From positions 19,217 to 83,216 of the forward strand of contig DATADC010000073.1 of assembly GCA_036258735.1 (NCBI GenBank): a stretch of DNA of 64,000 nucleotides, written 5' to 3'. The position numbers and the translations under genes are program-made. The DNA comes from JAPSGM01 sp036258735 (lineage in GTDB: Bacteria; Chloroflexota; Limnocylindria; QHBO01). The number at the start of each line of letters is the position of its first letter. The first letter of the stretch is position 1. Below are positions 41,556-49,862 of this stretch, piece after piece. Under the pieces are notes generated by a model. It saw nothing but the letters and a program-made list of their open reading frames with translations, searched no databases and was not told the DNA's origin.

Positions 41556-44500
41556 CGGAACATGCGCTGCTGCTTGGCCAGCGGCAGGCGCGTCTCACGG
41601 TCGTCCTCGGCGATCACCGCGTCCACCGGGTGCAGCTGCCGCGCGACGACGTTGAGCACCTCGCCCTCCACCTGGAGCCGGCCGTCGATGACCAGCAGCG
41701 GGTGGCGGTGCAGCACCGCCCGGTTGGCCTGGTAGATTTCCGGCCGCACGGTCACGTTGATCATTCCCGTCTCGTCCTCGAGCGCGATGAACACGAAGTT
41801 CTTGGCGGTCATTGGGTGCTGGATGCTGACCGCCAGGCCTGCCAGCCTGACCATGGACCGATCGCGCCGACGGGCCGCCTCGGCCACCCGGATGACGCCG
41901 CGCTCCGCGAGCCGCTCGCGGAAGAGCTCCACGGCGTGCGCCGACTGCGACAGGCCCAGCTCGCGGTAGTCGGCCGCCACCCTCTCGGCGAAGGTCATCG
42001 GCGGGAGCGTCGCACCCAGCGCGCGCTGCGCGTCATCGGTCAGGCCCAGCGCGGGACGCGCGGGGTCGGCGTCCCCCATGGTGGTGCGCAGTTGCCAGAG
42101 AAGCTCGCGACGGGGCACATCGGTCCAGTCGAAGGCGCCGACGGCGATCAGGCGCTCCACCACCTGCTCGCCCAGGCCCGTGCGGGCCACGAAATCGCGA
42201 ACGCCCGTGTACGGACCGATGGCGCGCTCGCGCTCCAGCGTCTGACGCGCCGCCTCGTCGATACCCTTGACCTGGCGCAGGCCCAGTCGAAGGGCGTAGG
42301 TACCATCCGGCAACGGGCGGGTGTCGTGCTCCCAGCTCGACTCGTTGACGTCCACGGGGAGGATCTTCACTCCGTGGCGCCTGGCGTCGTTGACCACCAC
42401 CGCCGGCGAGTAGAAGCCCATCGGCTGGTTGTTCAGCACCCCGGCGTAGTAGTGGGTCGGGTAGTACTGGCGCAGCCAGGCGGTGTCGTAGGTGATCTTG
42501 GCAAAGGCGGCGGCGTGGGCGCGGGCGAAGCCAAACTCGGCGAAGGCGCTGCAGCGGCGGAAGAGCTCGTCGGCGTCCGCCTCGGTCAGCCCGGTGCGCA
42601 TGGCCCCGCCCACAAAGCGGTCACGCTCGGCCTGCATCTTGGCGTGGCTGCGGTGCGAGCCCATGGCCTTGCGAAAGATGTCCGCCTCCAGCGCGGTGTA
42701 GCCGCAGACGTCGATGGCGACCTGCATGACCTGCTCCTGGTAGAGGATCACGCCCAGGGTGTCCTCCAGGATCGGCTTGAGGGAGTCGTGGAGGTAGGTC
42801 ACCGGCTCCTGGCCGGCGCGGCGGCGCAGGTAGGGATGGACGGCGTTGCCCTGCACCGGTCCGGGGCGGATGATCGCCACTTGGACCACCAGGTCCTCGA
42901 AGCGCTCCGGCCGCGACTTGGGCAGCGCCTGCATCTGGGCCCGGCTCTCGATCTGGAACATGCCCACCGTGTCGGCGGCCTGGATGGTGCGAAAGACGCT
43001 GGGGTCGTCATGCGGGAGGTTGTCGAGATCCGGGCGCCGTCCGGTGTCGCGCTCGATCCGGTCCAGGCACTCGGAGACCACGCCGAGGGTGCGCAGGCTG
43101 AGGAGGTCGATCTTGACCAGGCCCAGCGCCTCGACGTCCTCCTTGTCGTACTGGGTCACCACGCGGCCCGGCATGGTGGCCCGCTCCACCGGGACCAGGT
43201 CGACCAGCGGGGTGCGGGTCACCAGCATGCCGCCCACGTGGATGCCCAGGTGGCGCGGAAAGCCGTCAATCTCGGCGCAGACGGTCAGAAGCCACTGCCA
43301 CCGGTTACGAGGGGCGGCGTGGATGGCGTGGGGGGAAGCGGACGGCGAGGTCGCCGGAAATCCCCATTGAGAGGAATCCGTCGGCAGGACGCGGGGGCGG
43401 CGCCGCTCCGCCACCGGCATGCCGCTCTCCGGGTCCACGCGGACCACGGCGGGCCGCTCGCTGGACGGCCCCGGCGTGCCGTTGTCGCGCGGCTCGGGCA
43501 CCGCCAGCTGCTCGGCCCTGCGGGCCGCGTAGCGCTTCTGCTGCCAGCCCTCGTGACGGACCGATACCACCGACTGGTCCAGCACGCTCGGGCGGCGCGG
43601 CGGCACCCAGCCCGACTCGCTGTACGGCCGCCCGTCGCGATCCCCCGCCGCAGTCCGGGCGCGCGCCTCGGCATCGGCCAGGTCGGCGCGCAGGGGCAGG
43701 GCGGCGGGCCGGTTCGAGGCGTGCCACGGCGAGTCGGAGTGCTGCTGCGCGCCTCTGCCATCGCGGCCCGGCGCGACGGCCTCGGCGGCCATGTCCAGGC
43801 CAATCTCCTCGAACAGCCACTCGAAGCTGCCGTCCAATGCCAGGTCGCGGGCGACGTCGGAGGCGTCACGCGTGTCGAGCGCCTTGGCCAGCCGGTCCAC
43901 CGCCTCGACCGGGAAGCCGAGCGCCTTGGCCACCTCGCGCACCGCGGAGCGGGCCCGATAGGTCACGACGGTGCAGACCATGGCCGCGTGGTCCTCGCCG
44001 TAGCGTGAGTAGAGGTACTGGATCACCTCCTCGCGGCGGTTGACGTCGAAGTCGATGTCGATGTCGGGCAGCGTGCGCGCCTCGTTGATGAAGCGCTCGA
44101 ACAGCAGCTTGTGCTCGATGGGGTCGACCTTGGTGATGCCCAGGCAGTAGGCCACGATCGAGTCGCCGGCGCTTCCCCTCCCCTGCCCGATGATGCCGCG
44201 CTGCCGCGCGAACTCCATCAGGTCCCACACGATCAGGAAGAACTCGGCCAGGTTGGTGCGCTCGATGATGTCCAGCTCGTGGGCCAGCTGCTTGACCGCC
44301 TGCTTGGTAATCGGCCGATAACGGCGCCGTAAGCCCTCGTGTGCAAGCTGGTACAGGTATGAGAACGGCGTCTCGCCCTCGGGGACCGTGAAGCCCGGGA
44401 ACCGATAGCGCTCGAAGTTCATATCCAGCCGGCAGGCTTGGCCGATGGCGCCCGCCCGCGCCAGCCCGTCCGACCACGCTCGACGGCTGCGCGCGTCCGG

Positions 44501-45400
44501 CAGCCCCTGGCCGATGGCCGCGAGCTCGGCCCCCGACTTGAGGCGGTACTCGGCGTTGGGGAGGAGCAGCTCGCGCGCCTCGTCCAGGGTGGCGCCGTGC
44601 CGGATGCAGACCAGCACGTCCTGGAGCCGATGGCCGCCCGGGTCGGCGTAGTGGACCTCGTTGGTCACGACGGTCGGCAGGCCGGCGGCGTCCGCGAGCT
44701 CGGCCAGCTGGCCGGTCAGCCAGTCGTCGTCCGGCTCGAAGTGGTGGCTCAGCTCCACCGCGAAGTTGCCATCCGGGAAGTGGCGCGCCCAGCGTTCCGC
44801 GGCGACGCGGGCGGCGTCCGGATCGCCGCCCAGCAGGCGGCGCGGCACCTCTCCGCTGCGGCAGCCGGACAGGCCGATGACGTGGCCGCGCGCCTCGTCC
44901 AGCACCTCCTCCACGAGCGAGCGCTCGAAGACGGGGAACTGCTTCTCCCCGGCGAGGTGGCCGCGCGACGACAGGCGGGAGAGGGCCGAGTAGCCGGCCG
45001 CGTCGCGGGCCAGCAGGACAAGGTGGTCGCCGGGGAGCGGCCCGGCGTGGTGCTCTCCCGGCCAGCCGCGGCTGGCCCGCTCGCCGCGCAGCGGGTCATT
45101 GAGCTTGCGCCCGCGGCGCGCGAGGCTCAGCTCTTCCTCGTCACGGGGAACGGCGACTTCCAGCCCAACGATGGCGGCCACCGGCGAGAGGCCGGCGTCC
45201 CGGGCGGCATCGGTCCGAGTCTGCTGGGCAGCCTTCCAGAGCCGGACCGCGGCGTACAGGCCGGCGTGGTCGGTGACGGCCACGGCCGGCATGCCGAGCT
45301 GCGCGGCACGTCCAATGAGCTCCTCGGGATGGCTCGCGCCGTCGAGGAAGCTGAAGTTGGAATGGGCGTGGAGCTCGGCGTAATCGGCACCATCGGCCAT
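41552..45400 (-). CDS. dnaE2: Error-prone DNA polymerase DnaE2 (ImuC) with a large internal insertion
   Basis: This C-family polymerase of the SOS mutasome performs translesion synthesis. Of 1282 residues, the start YAELHAHSNFSFLDGASHPE is the DnaE2-type PHP domain, PDIDIDFD (Asp 446-452) and LVKIDLLSLRTLG give the catalytic aspartates, GIIGQGRGSAGDSIVAYCLG marks the palm, and the C-terminus is the OB domain. Residues ~545-698 (43301-43770) are a polar, Arg/Pro/Ser-rich stretch absent from typical ~1050-1100-residue DnaE2; the polymerase resumes at WQWLLTVCAEIDGFPRHLGI. A LexA-like operator lies directly upstream. The partner genes imuA-imuB are 6 kb away. Confidence 0.93.
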   Translation of the reverse strand: MADGADYAELHAHSNFSFLDGASHPEELIGRAAQLGMPAVAVTDHAGLYAAVRLWKAAQQTRTDAARDAGLSPVAAIVGLEVAVPRDEEELSLARRGRKLNDPLRGERASRGWPGEHHAGPLPGDHLVLLARDAAGYSALSRLSSRGHLAGEKQFPVFERSLVEEVLDEARGHVIGLSGCRSGEVPRRLLGGDPDAARVAAERWARHFPDGNFAVELSHHFEPDDDWLTGQLAELADAAGLPTVVTNEVHYADPGGHRLQDVLVCIRHGATLDEARELLLPNAEYRLKSGAELAAIGQGLPDARSRRAWSDGLARAGAIGQACRLDMNFERYRFPGFTVPEGETPFSYLYQLAHEGLRRRYRPITKQAVKQLAHELDIIERTNLAEFFLIVWDLMEFARQRGIIGQGRGSAGDSIVAYCLGITKVDPIEHKLLFERFINEARTLPDIDIDFDVNRREEVIQYLYSRYGEDHAAMVCTVVTYRARSAVREVAKALGFPVEAVDRLAKALDTRDASDVARDLALDGSFEWLFEEIGLDMAAEAVAPGRDGRGAQQHSDSPWHASNRPAALPLRADLADAEARARTAAGDRDGRPYSESGWVPPRRPSVLDQSVVSVRHEGWQQKRYAARRAEQLAVPEPRDNGTPGPSSERPAVVRVDPESGMPVAERRRPRVLPTDSSQWGFPATSPSASPHAIHAAPRNRWQWLLTVCAEIDGFPRHLGIHVGGMLVTRTPLVDLVPVERATMPGRVVTQYDKEDVEALGLVKIDLLSLRTLGVVSECLDRIERDTGRRPDLDNLPHDDPSVFRTIQAADTVGMFQIESRAQMQALPKSRPERFEDLVVQVAIIRPGPVQGNAVHPYLRRRAGQEPVTYLHDSLKPILEDTLGVILYQEQVMQVAIDVCGYTALEADIFRKAMGSHRSHAKMQAERDRFVGGAMRTGLTEADADELFRRCSAFAEFGFARAHAAAFAKITYDTAWLRQYYPTHYYAGVLNNQPMGFYSPAVVVNDARRHGVKILPVDVNESSWEHDTRPLPDGTYALRLGLRQVKGIDEAARQTLERERAIGPYTGVRDFVARTGLGEQVVERLIAVGAFDWTDVPRRELLWQLRTTMGDADPARPALGLTDDAQRALGATLPPMTFAERVAADYRELGLSQSAHAVELFRERLAERGVIRVAEAARRRDRSMVRLAGLAVSIQHPMTAKNFVFIALEDETGMINVTVRPEIYQANRAVLHRHPLLVIDGRLQVEGEVLNVVARQLHPVDAVIAEDDRETRLPLAKQQRMFR

Positions 45401-45406
45401 CGGACC

Positions 45407-45426
45407 ATGTTAGAACATTTGTTCTA
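45407..45426 (-). promoter_or_regulatory. LexA-like SOS operator and -10 box of dnaE2
   Basis: TAGAACA-TT-TGTTCTA (45411-45426, plus strand) contains GAAC-N4-GTTC, the Gram-positive LexA/DinR core. On the minus strand its end merges into TAACAT (45412-45407), 6 nt before the dnaE2 ATG. The same block precedes imuA with its central bases reversed. Confidence 0.85.
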
Positions 45427-45547
45427 TCGGTCCAAGACGGCACGCGGATTGCGAACCGGGCGCTCCTCGGAGGGGCGAACCGGCGGTTGGCGTGCCAGCG
45501 GGCAAGCCGGGCGAATGCCGGCGCCGAGGAGAACGAGGAACGACCGC

Positions 45548-45898
45548 ATGAGAACGGTGCTAAGAGACTACGGGCTGGCCATCGCCTTGGCTGCGCTGTT
45601 CATCGTCAGCTGGATCGGGCAGACGCTGACCGGTTGGGTCGAATTCGCTGCCGACCAGCGCACCCATGGAGAGACGCCGCAGCTCTTCGGCGATTCGGGC
45701 TACTTCTGGCAATGGATGGAGTCGACCATGGAGAACTGGCAGTCGGAGTTCCTCCAGCTCTTCACCATGGTGGTGCTCACCGCCTTCCTGATCCATAAGG
45801 GCAGCTCCGAGTCGAAGGACTCGGACGACGAGATCATGCTGGAGCTGACCGAGATCCGACGCGACCTCGAACAGCTCAAGGGCAAGGGCAAGTCATGA
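45548..45898 (+). CDS. DUF6766-like small membrane protein
   Basis: The 116-residue product has two hydrophobic helices (YGLAIALAALFIVSWIGQTL, EFLQLFTMVVLTAFLIHKGS) with a polar connector containing GYFWQWMESTMENWQSEFLQ, and a C-terminal charged helix (LELTEIRRDLEQLKGKGKS) that may be coiled coil. It resembles the DUF6766 family, function unknown; older annotations compare it with low-affinity iron permease. ATG 45548 has a GAGGA ribosome-binding site. Its stop overlaps the next small gene (ATGA). It faces dnaE2 across the SOS operator but has no evident operator of its own. Confidence 0.7.
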   Translation: MRTVLRDYGLAIALAALFIVSWIGQTLTGWVEFAADQRTHGETPQLFGDSGYFWQWMESTMENWQSEFLQLFTMVVLTAFLIHKGSSESKDSDDEIMLELTEIRRDLEQLKGKGKS

Positions 45899-46080
45899 GC
45901 AGCGACCTCGCGAAGCAGCTCGAGAAGGAAAAGCAGCAGATCCAGAAGGCGCTTGACGCGACCATCGAGGACACCATCCGCCAGTCCTGGCTGCCGAACA
46001 CGCTGGCATGGTTGGGCGTGACGCTGGGAGGCTTCGTCATCTGCCTGCTGCTGCTTGTCCTCGTGGCAGGCGGAGGGTAG
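45895..46080 (+). CDS. Small single-pass membrane protein
   Basis: The 61-residue product has a charged helical half (AKQLEKEKQQIQKALDATIE) and a single TM helix (WLGVTLGGFVICLLLLVLVA) near the C-terminus. It is translationally coupled to the DUF6766-like gene by an ATGA overlap, and both have matching charged helices, so they may form a complex; this is inference. Family not recognised. Confidence 0.6.
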   Translation: MSSDLAKQLEKEKQQIQKALDATIEDTIRQSWLPNTLAWLGVTLGGFVICLLLLVLVAGGG

Positions 46081-46109
46081 CCCGCCGCGCGTCAGGTGGC
46101 CCTCGTCCG

Positions 46110-46520
46110 TCAGGTCACGGTGAGCACGCCCACCATGCCGTACGCCTCGTGCCCGGGCAGGTGACAGATGAAGCGCACGGTGCCGGACCGCTCGAAGGTC
46201 AGCGTCGTCTCGGTCCTTCCGAGCGGCGGGATGGTGACCTCGTTGGGCCGCTCCCCGTGCTTCGGCTCCGTGCCGTGCCGATGGCGGTCATGGAACGACT
46301 CGTCGCCGATCAGCCACTCGTGTCCGATGGGGTCGCGGTTGACGAGCACGAAGGTCACCGGCACGCCGCGCGGCACGCTCAGCGCCGACGGCTCGAAGCC
46401 CGAGTAACGAATGGTGATCTCGACCCGCAGCGGGTCGGGCGTGCCCGACGCCAGCTGCTGCAGGCCTGCGACCGCCGCGGTGACGACCGCCGCGGCGATC
46501 GTGATCCTCAGGGCTCGCAT
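46110..46520 (-). CDS. Cupredoxin-domain exported protein
   Basis: The 136-residue protein begins with a signal peptide (ITIAAAVVTAAVAGLQQLAS) and continues as a plastocyanin/azurin-like fold: SGFEPSALSVPRGVPVTFVL, then NRDPIGHEWLIGDESFHDRH (His ligand) and RFICHLPGHEAYGMVGVLTV with the Cys-His-Met type-1 copper ligands in C-x-x-x-x-H-x-x-x-x-M order. It should bind copper outside the membrane, perhaps for electron transfer. ATG 46520 is preferred with a GGAAGG site; the longer frame to 46649 overlaps the preceding gene. It is probably co-transcribed with the DUF2330 gene 31 bp upstream. Confidence 0.8.
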   Translation of the reverse strand: MRALRITIAAAVVTAAVAGLQQLASGTPDPLRVEITIRYSGFEPSALSVPRGVPVTFVLVNRDPIGHEWLIGDESFHDRHRHGTEPKHGERPNEVTIPPLGRTETTLTFERSGTVRFICHLPGHEAYGMVGVLTVT

Positions 46521-46551
46521 GGCCGAGCCTTCCGCTGCCCCTCGCCGGGCG

Positions 46552-47622
46552 TCACGCGCCGGCCAGCGGCCGGCCGCCCTTGCGCCCGCGCGCTGCGAGG
46601 ACAACGAGTACCACCGACGCCAGCGGCAGGGCGACGGCCAGCGCCGCAAGGGGAACCCACAGGCTGGAGCCCGACGGCATCTCCGTCGGCGGGATGAAGG
46701 GAGCCAGGCCGGCCGCCTCCACTGACGGTCGACCGTGGCCTGAGGCGTCGATGGCCAGGTCGAAGCGCAGGTCGGGGGCCGCCGCGTCGATGTTGATGGC
46801 GGTCAGCCAACCGCTCCTGGGCACCCACTCCATGCCCTTGTCGGAGCGGAGGTCGTCGAGCAGCTGCTCGCTGGCGATTGCCGAGTGCGCCAGCGTCATG
46901 CCGCGCACGCCGAGCAGCCCGCCCGGATCCGGGAGCAGGGCAGGCTCTTCGTCTGTCACCAGGAAGACGTCAGCCTGCACCGTCTCGGCCGCGGATTTGC
47001 CAAGTCCCAGGATGCGGAGCGGTACCCACGGGTTGTCGGTCGGGATGGTGAGGTGCACCGGCGTCCCGTCACCGACCTGCTGCCCGCGCCGGCGGGCCTC
47101 CTCGGCGTCGAACCGAGCCGCCATGAAGATCGGAGAGCGGGCGGCGTAGAACTCGAGCACCTCGGGCGCGTCCGGCGGCAGTCGGAAGCCGTGCTCGGCT
47201 GCCCACAGGCCGACCTCGTCGCCGCCGCCGCGCAGGATGGTGATCTCCAGCGCGTCGATCTTGGTCTCGAGCAGCACCTCTGCGGACTCGTCGTCGAGCT
47301 CTCCAGCCGCCAGCGCCCGGAAGCCGAAGTCCTCGGCCGCGGCCGTCTCGAGCAGGAGGCGTTGCAGCGTCCAGTCACCCCCGCGGGCGACGTCGGTCGG
47401 CACGCCGGGCAGCGGCACGATGCTGCCGAATTCGCCCTCGCCGCCGGCGAACTCGAAGCTGGTGACGTAGTGCTCCACGCCGTCGTGGTATCCGGCGAAC
47501 GTGGTGGTTCGCAGCAGGTTGACGGCGCCGTTCGGGCCGATGAGGCCGCCACAGGCCAGCGCCGGCGCGGCAGACACCAGCAGGATGACCGTGGCGCCGA
47601 CGATCGAGGCGAGGCGTCGCAT
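46552..47622 (-). CDS. DUF2330 exported protein
   Basis: The 356-residue protein has a signal peptide ending SAAPALACGG, the DUF2330 pattern (NLLRTTTFAGYHDGVEHYVT, VPLPGVPTDVARGGDWTLQR, LTIPTDNPWVPLRILGLGKS), and a C-terminal TM helix followed by ARGRKGGR. DUF2330 proteins are found in Actinobacteria and Chloroflexota with no assigned activity; the Cys-Gly-Gly at the mature N-terminus is typical. ATG 47622 is used; upstream frame to 48072 runs inside the next gene's antisense. A GAGAGG ribosome-binding site is present. Confidence 0.8.
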   Translation of the reverse strand: MRRLASIVGATVILLVSAAPALACGGLIGPNGAVNLLRTTTFAGYHDGVEHYVTSFEFAGGEGEFGSIVPLPGVPTDVARGGDWTLQRLLLETAAAEDFGFRALAAGELDDESAEVLLETKIDALEITILRGGGDEVGLWAAEHGFRLPPDAPEVLEFYAARSPIFMAARFDAEEARRRGQQVGDGTPVHLTIPTDNPWVPLRILGLGKSAAETVQADVFLVTDEEPALLPDPGGLLGVRGMTLAHSAIASEQLLDDLRSDKGMEWVPRSGWLTAINIDAAAPDLRFDLAIDASGHGRPSVEAAGLAPFIPPTEMPSGSSLWVPLAALAVALPLASVVLVVLAARGRKGGRPLAGA

Positions 47623-47702
47623 GTGGTTCGTCCTCTCGCTGTTTGCCCAGGCAGGACGGCGGTGCTCGCGATCCGGTTCCGCTGCGCTGAAGGGAATTCG
47701 GG

Positions 47703-48605
47703 CTAGCCGCCGGCCAGCGCCTCCAGGACGGGGAGGTGCTCGGTGGTGCCGTCGGGAGCCAGCGGGATGACGGCCACGTGGTCGGCGCCGGCCTGGACCA
47801 GCTCCGCGATGCGCCCGTGCAGCGCGTCGGCGTCGCCCCAGGCGACCATGGCGTCCACCAGGGCGTCGGATCCCGGCTTCTCCCAGTCGGCCGCGGCGAA
47901 CCCTTGCGCCTCCCAGCCGGCCTGGTAGGCGGGCGTGCGCAGGTACGGAGCCAGGTAGGCGCGCGCGGAGGCGCGCGCGGCATCGGCGTCGGTCTCCAGG
48001 ACGGCCGGCATGGGGACGGCCAGCACCGGCCGTCGGTCGGCGGCGGCCCCGTCCAGGACCGATCGCATCCACGCCAGCCGCGCGGCGCCGACCAGGTACG
48101 GGAAGGCGCCATCGGCCTCGGTCGCCGCCAGGGTCAGCATCCGCTCGCGCAGCGCCGCCAGGATGACGGGCGGCTCGGCCCAGCCCTCCACCATCGGCCC
48201 CTTGTAGACCGCGGACCGATAGGCCCCCAGGAACTCGCGCATGCGAGTCAGCGGGCGCTCGAAGGCATGTCCGCGTAGGCGCTCGGCGAGGTGTGGGTGC
48301 GAGACGCCGAGTCCGAGCACGAAGCGGCCGCCGGTCGCCTCATGCAGGGTCAGCGCCGCCATGCGCGTGGTCTGAGCGTCGTGGCCCCAGATGGACACGA
48401 TGCTGGTCCCCAGCCGGACCGAATGCGTCTCGCCGGCCAGCAGGCCCAGCAAGGTGAGCGGCTCGCGGCCGACCGTCTCGGGCACCCACAGCGTTCCGAA
48501 GCCGAGCTCGTCCACGCGCCGGGCATACTCGCGTGCCTCGCCGATGGCGAGGGAGTCCAAGTGCCCCCACGCCCCGAGGCGCCCGAGGTCGACCGGTTCG
48601 CTCAC
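47703..48605 (-). CDS. LLM-class F420-dependent oxidoreductase
   Basis: The 300-residue luciferase-like protein has the family core: ARRVDELGFGTLWVPETVGR, LGTSIVSIWGHDAQTTRMAA, RFVLGLGVSHPHLAERLRGH and PVILAALRERMLTLAATEAD. Proteins of this subgroup use F420 (or FMN) and act on unknown substrates. The last helix VPVLEALAGG ends normally. The GTG at 48605 is 10 bp from the RibD-type reductase stop, so the two are probably co-transcribed, although a TAGCAT box at 48613-48618 could also give this gene its own start. Confidence 0.85.
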   Translation of the reverse strand: MSEPVDLGRLGAWGHLDSLAIGEAREYARRVDELGFGTLWVPETVGREPLTLLGLLAGETHSVRLGTSIVSIWGHDAQTTRMAALTLHEATGGRFVLGLGVSHPHLAERLRGHAFERPLTRMREFLGAYRSAVYKGPMVEGWAEPPVILAALRERMLTLAATEADGAFPYLVGAARLAWMRSVLDGAAADRRPVLAVPMPAVLETDADAARASARAYLAPYLRTPAYQAGWEAQGFAAADWEKPGSDALVDAMVAWGDADALHGRIAELVQAGADHVAVIPLAPDGTTEHLPVLEALAGG

Positions 48606-48615
48606 GGCGCCGATG

Positions 48616-49380
48616 CTAAGCGCTCCCCAGCCGATACCGCAGGAACAGCTCGTCGCCGTGGCGGTGGACGCTGAGCAGGCGAGCCGGCACCGGTTGGAGG
48701 TCCGCCGGAGCGATCATCGGCAGCCCCTCGGCCCCGACCACCCGGGAACCGATGGTCCAGAGCACCTCGTCCAGCAGGCCCGCGCCCAGGAAGGCAGCGT
48801 TCAGCGTCGGGCCACCCTCGAGCAGGAGCGAGCCGACGCCCGCGGCGGCGAGGCGCTCCAGCAGCCAGCTCGGCTCGGGCACGTCGGTGGGCGCGACCCA
48901 CGTCTCGACCCCGGAAAGCGGCCGTTCACCGGCATGCGGGCTCGAGCGGCCGACGGCCACCACGCGGCGCTGATCGGCGTACCCGAACCAGCGCCGATCG
49001 GCCGGGAGAGGCCGGCTTCCGGCCACGACCACGGACAGCGGCTGCGCCGCGCGTCCGGCGGCCGTGCGGCGCGCGGCTAGGTCGCCTGGCAGGCGCGAAT
49101 AGAAGTCGTCGGCCAGCAGCGTGCCCGAACCGCTCCCAACCGCGTCGAATCCCGCGCGGTAGAGGCGCATCAGGCGCCGGTCGGCCCGGCTGCTGAGGCC
49201 GTCGGCGGTGCCGTTCAGCTGGGCCCGACCGTCCACGCTGGTCACCATGTTGACGGCAACGCTCGGCCGGCCGGGCGCAGCGGGAGGCGCGACGTCGGCG
49301 AACGCGGCGTCAAGCTCCAGGCCGGCAGCCGGATCGGGCCATAGGCGGTCGACGCGAGGCGGCGAGTCCACGCCGGCCAT
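48616..49380 (-). CDS. RibD C-terminal-type (pyrimidine/dihydrofolate reductase-like) reductase
   Basis: The 254-residue protein has the RibD_C/DHFR-like pattern: SVAVNMVTSVDGRAQLNGTA near residue 45, a nucleotide-binding middle and LLLEGGPTLNAAFLGAGLLD towards the end. Stand-alone versions reduce the riboflavin/deazaflavin pathway pyrimidine or act as general NAD(P)H reductases. It lacks the RibD deaminase half. Its neighbour is an F420-type oxidoreductase, consistent with a flavin/deazaflavin context but not proof. Substrate unknown. Confidence 0.78.
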   Translation of the reverse strand: MAGVDSPPRVDRLWPDPAAGLELDAAFADVAPPAAPGRPSVAVNMVTSVDGRAQLNGTADGLSSRADRRLMRLYRAGFDAVGSGSGTLLADDFYSRLPGDLAARRTAAGRAAQPLSVVVAGSRPLPADRRWFGYADQRRVVAVGRSSPHAGERPLSGVETWVAPTDVPEPSWLLERLAAAGVGSLLLEGGPTLNAAFLGAGLLDEVLWTIGSRVVGAEGLPMIAPADLQPVPARLLSVHRHGDELFLRYRLGSA

Positions 49381-49394
49381 GATGGCAGGCGGCC

Positions 49395-49826
49395 CTATGC
49401 GGGCGGCTGGAACTCCTCGAGGCCCTCGACCTCCGCGGTGGAGACCTGCACGTGGACCTCCGCGGGCGTCAGGCTGGTGACCTCGTCGGCCGGGATGACG
49501 CGTGTCGGGCCGCCGGTGGCCGGCTCGAGCGCGATGCCGTGGAAGATGCCCTCGGACTCGGTGCCGAGCATGTCCGCCACCCTTCCGATCTTGACGCCCT
49601 CGCGACCGACCACGTCGGTACCGGCCTGGACGTAGTTCCAGGCCACCGGGTCATTCGGCCCAGGCAGGTCGAGGTCGGCGGCCTGCGGCTGTCCCTCGCC
49701 CCCTGTGTCGCCCGCAGTGTCGCCCGGCGGGAGCGTGCGCGGCGCGGGATCGATTCCCCCCTTCATGCCGGGGTCGTCGATGGCGCCCGGCTGGCGGTCG
49801 AAATCGTTCATGGCAATCGGGGTCAT
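49395..49826 (-). CDS. PRC-barrel domain protein
   Basis: The 143-residue protein has a disordered Asp/Pro/Gly-rich N-terminal half and a PRC-barrel (~67-125: GTDVVGREGVKIGRVADMLG, GPTRVIPADEVTSLTPAEVH). Such domains occur in photosynthetic H subunits, RimM and many stress proteins. ATG 49826 or ATG 49811 (MNDFDRQPG) could be the start. No partner is evident; it lies 14 bp upstream of the reductase gene on the same strand. Confidence 0.75.
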   Translation of the reverse strand: MTPIAMNDFDRQPGAIDDPGMKGGIDPAPRTLPPGDTAGDTGGEGQPQAADLDLPGPNDPVAWNYVQAGTDVVGREGVKIGRVADMLGTESEGIFHGIALEPATGGPTRVIPADEVTSLTPAEVHVQVSTAEVEGLEEFQPPA

Positions 49827-49862
49827 GCACGAGGGGTGCCATCCCTCACTCGCCCTGCCGGC

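Noticed and set aside
41432..44008. 858-codon open frame on the plus strand opposite dnaE2
   Set aside because: It is a high-GC shadow of dnaE2: no domain, His/Arg/Gly-biased composition, and the minus-strand polymerase motifs are unmistakable.
46521..46649. Longer start for the cupredoxin gene
   Set aside because: Would overlap the DUF2330 gene and hide the signal peptide that begins at ATG 46520.
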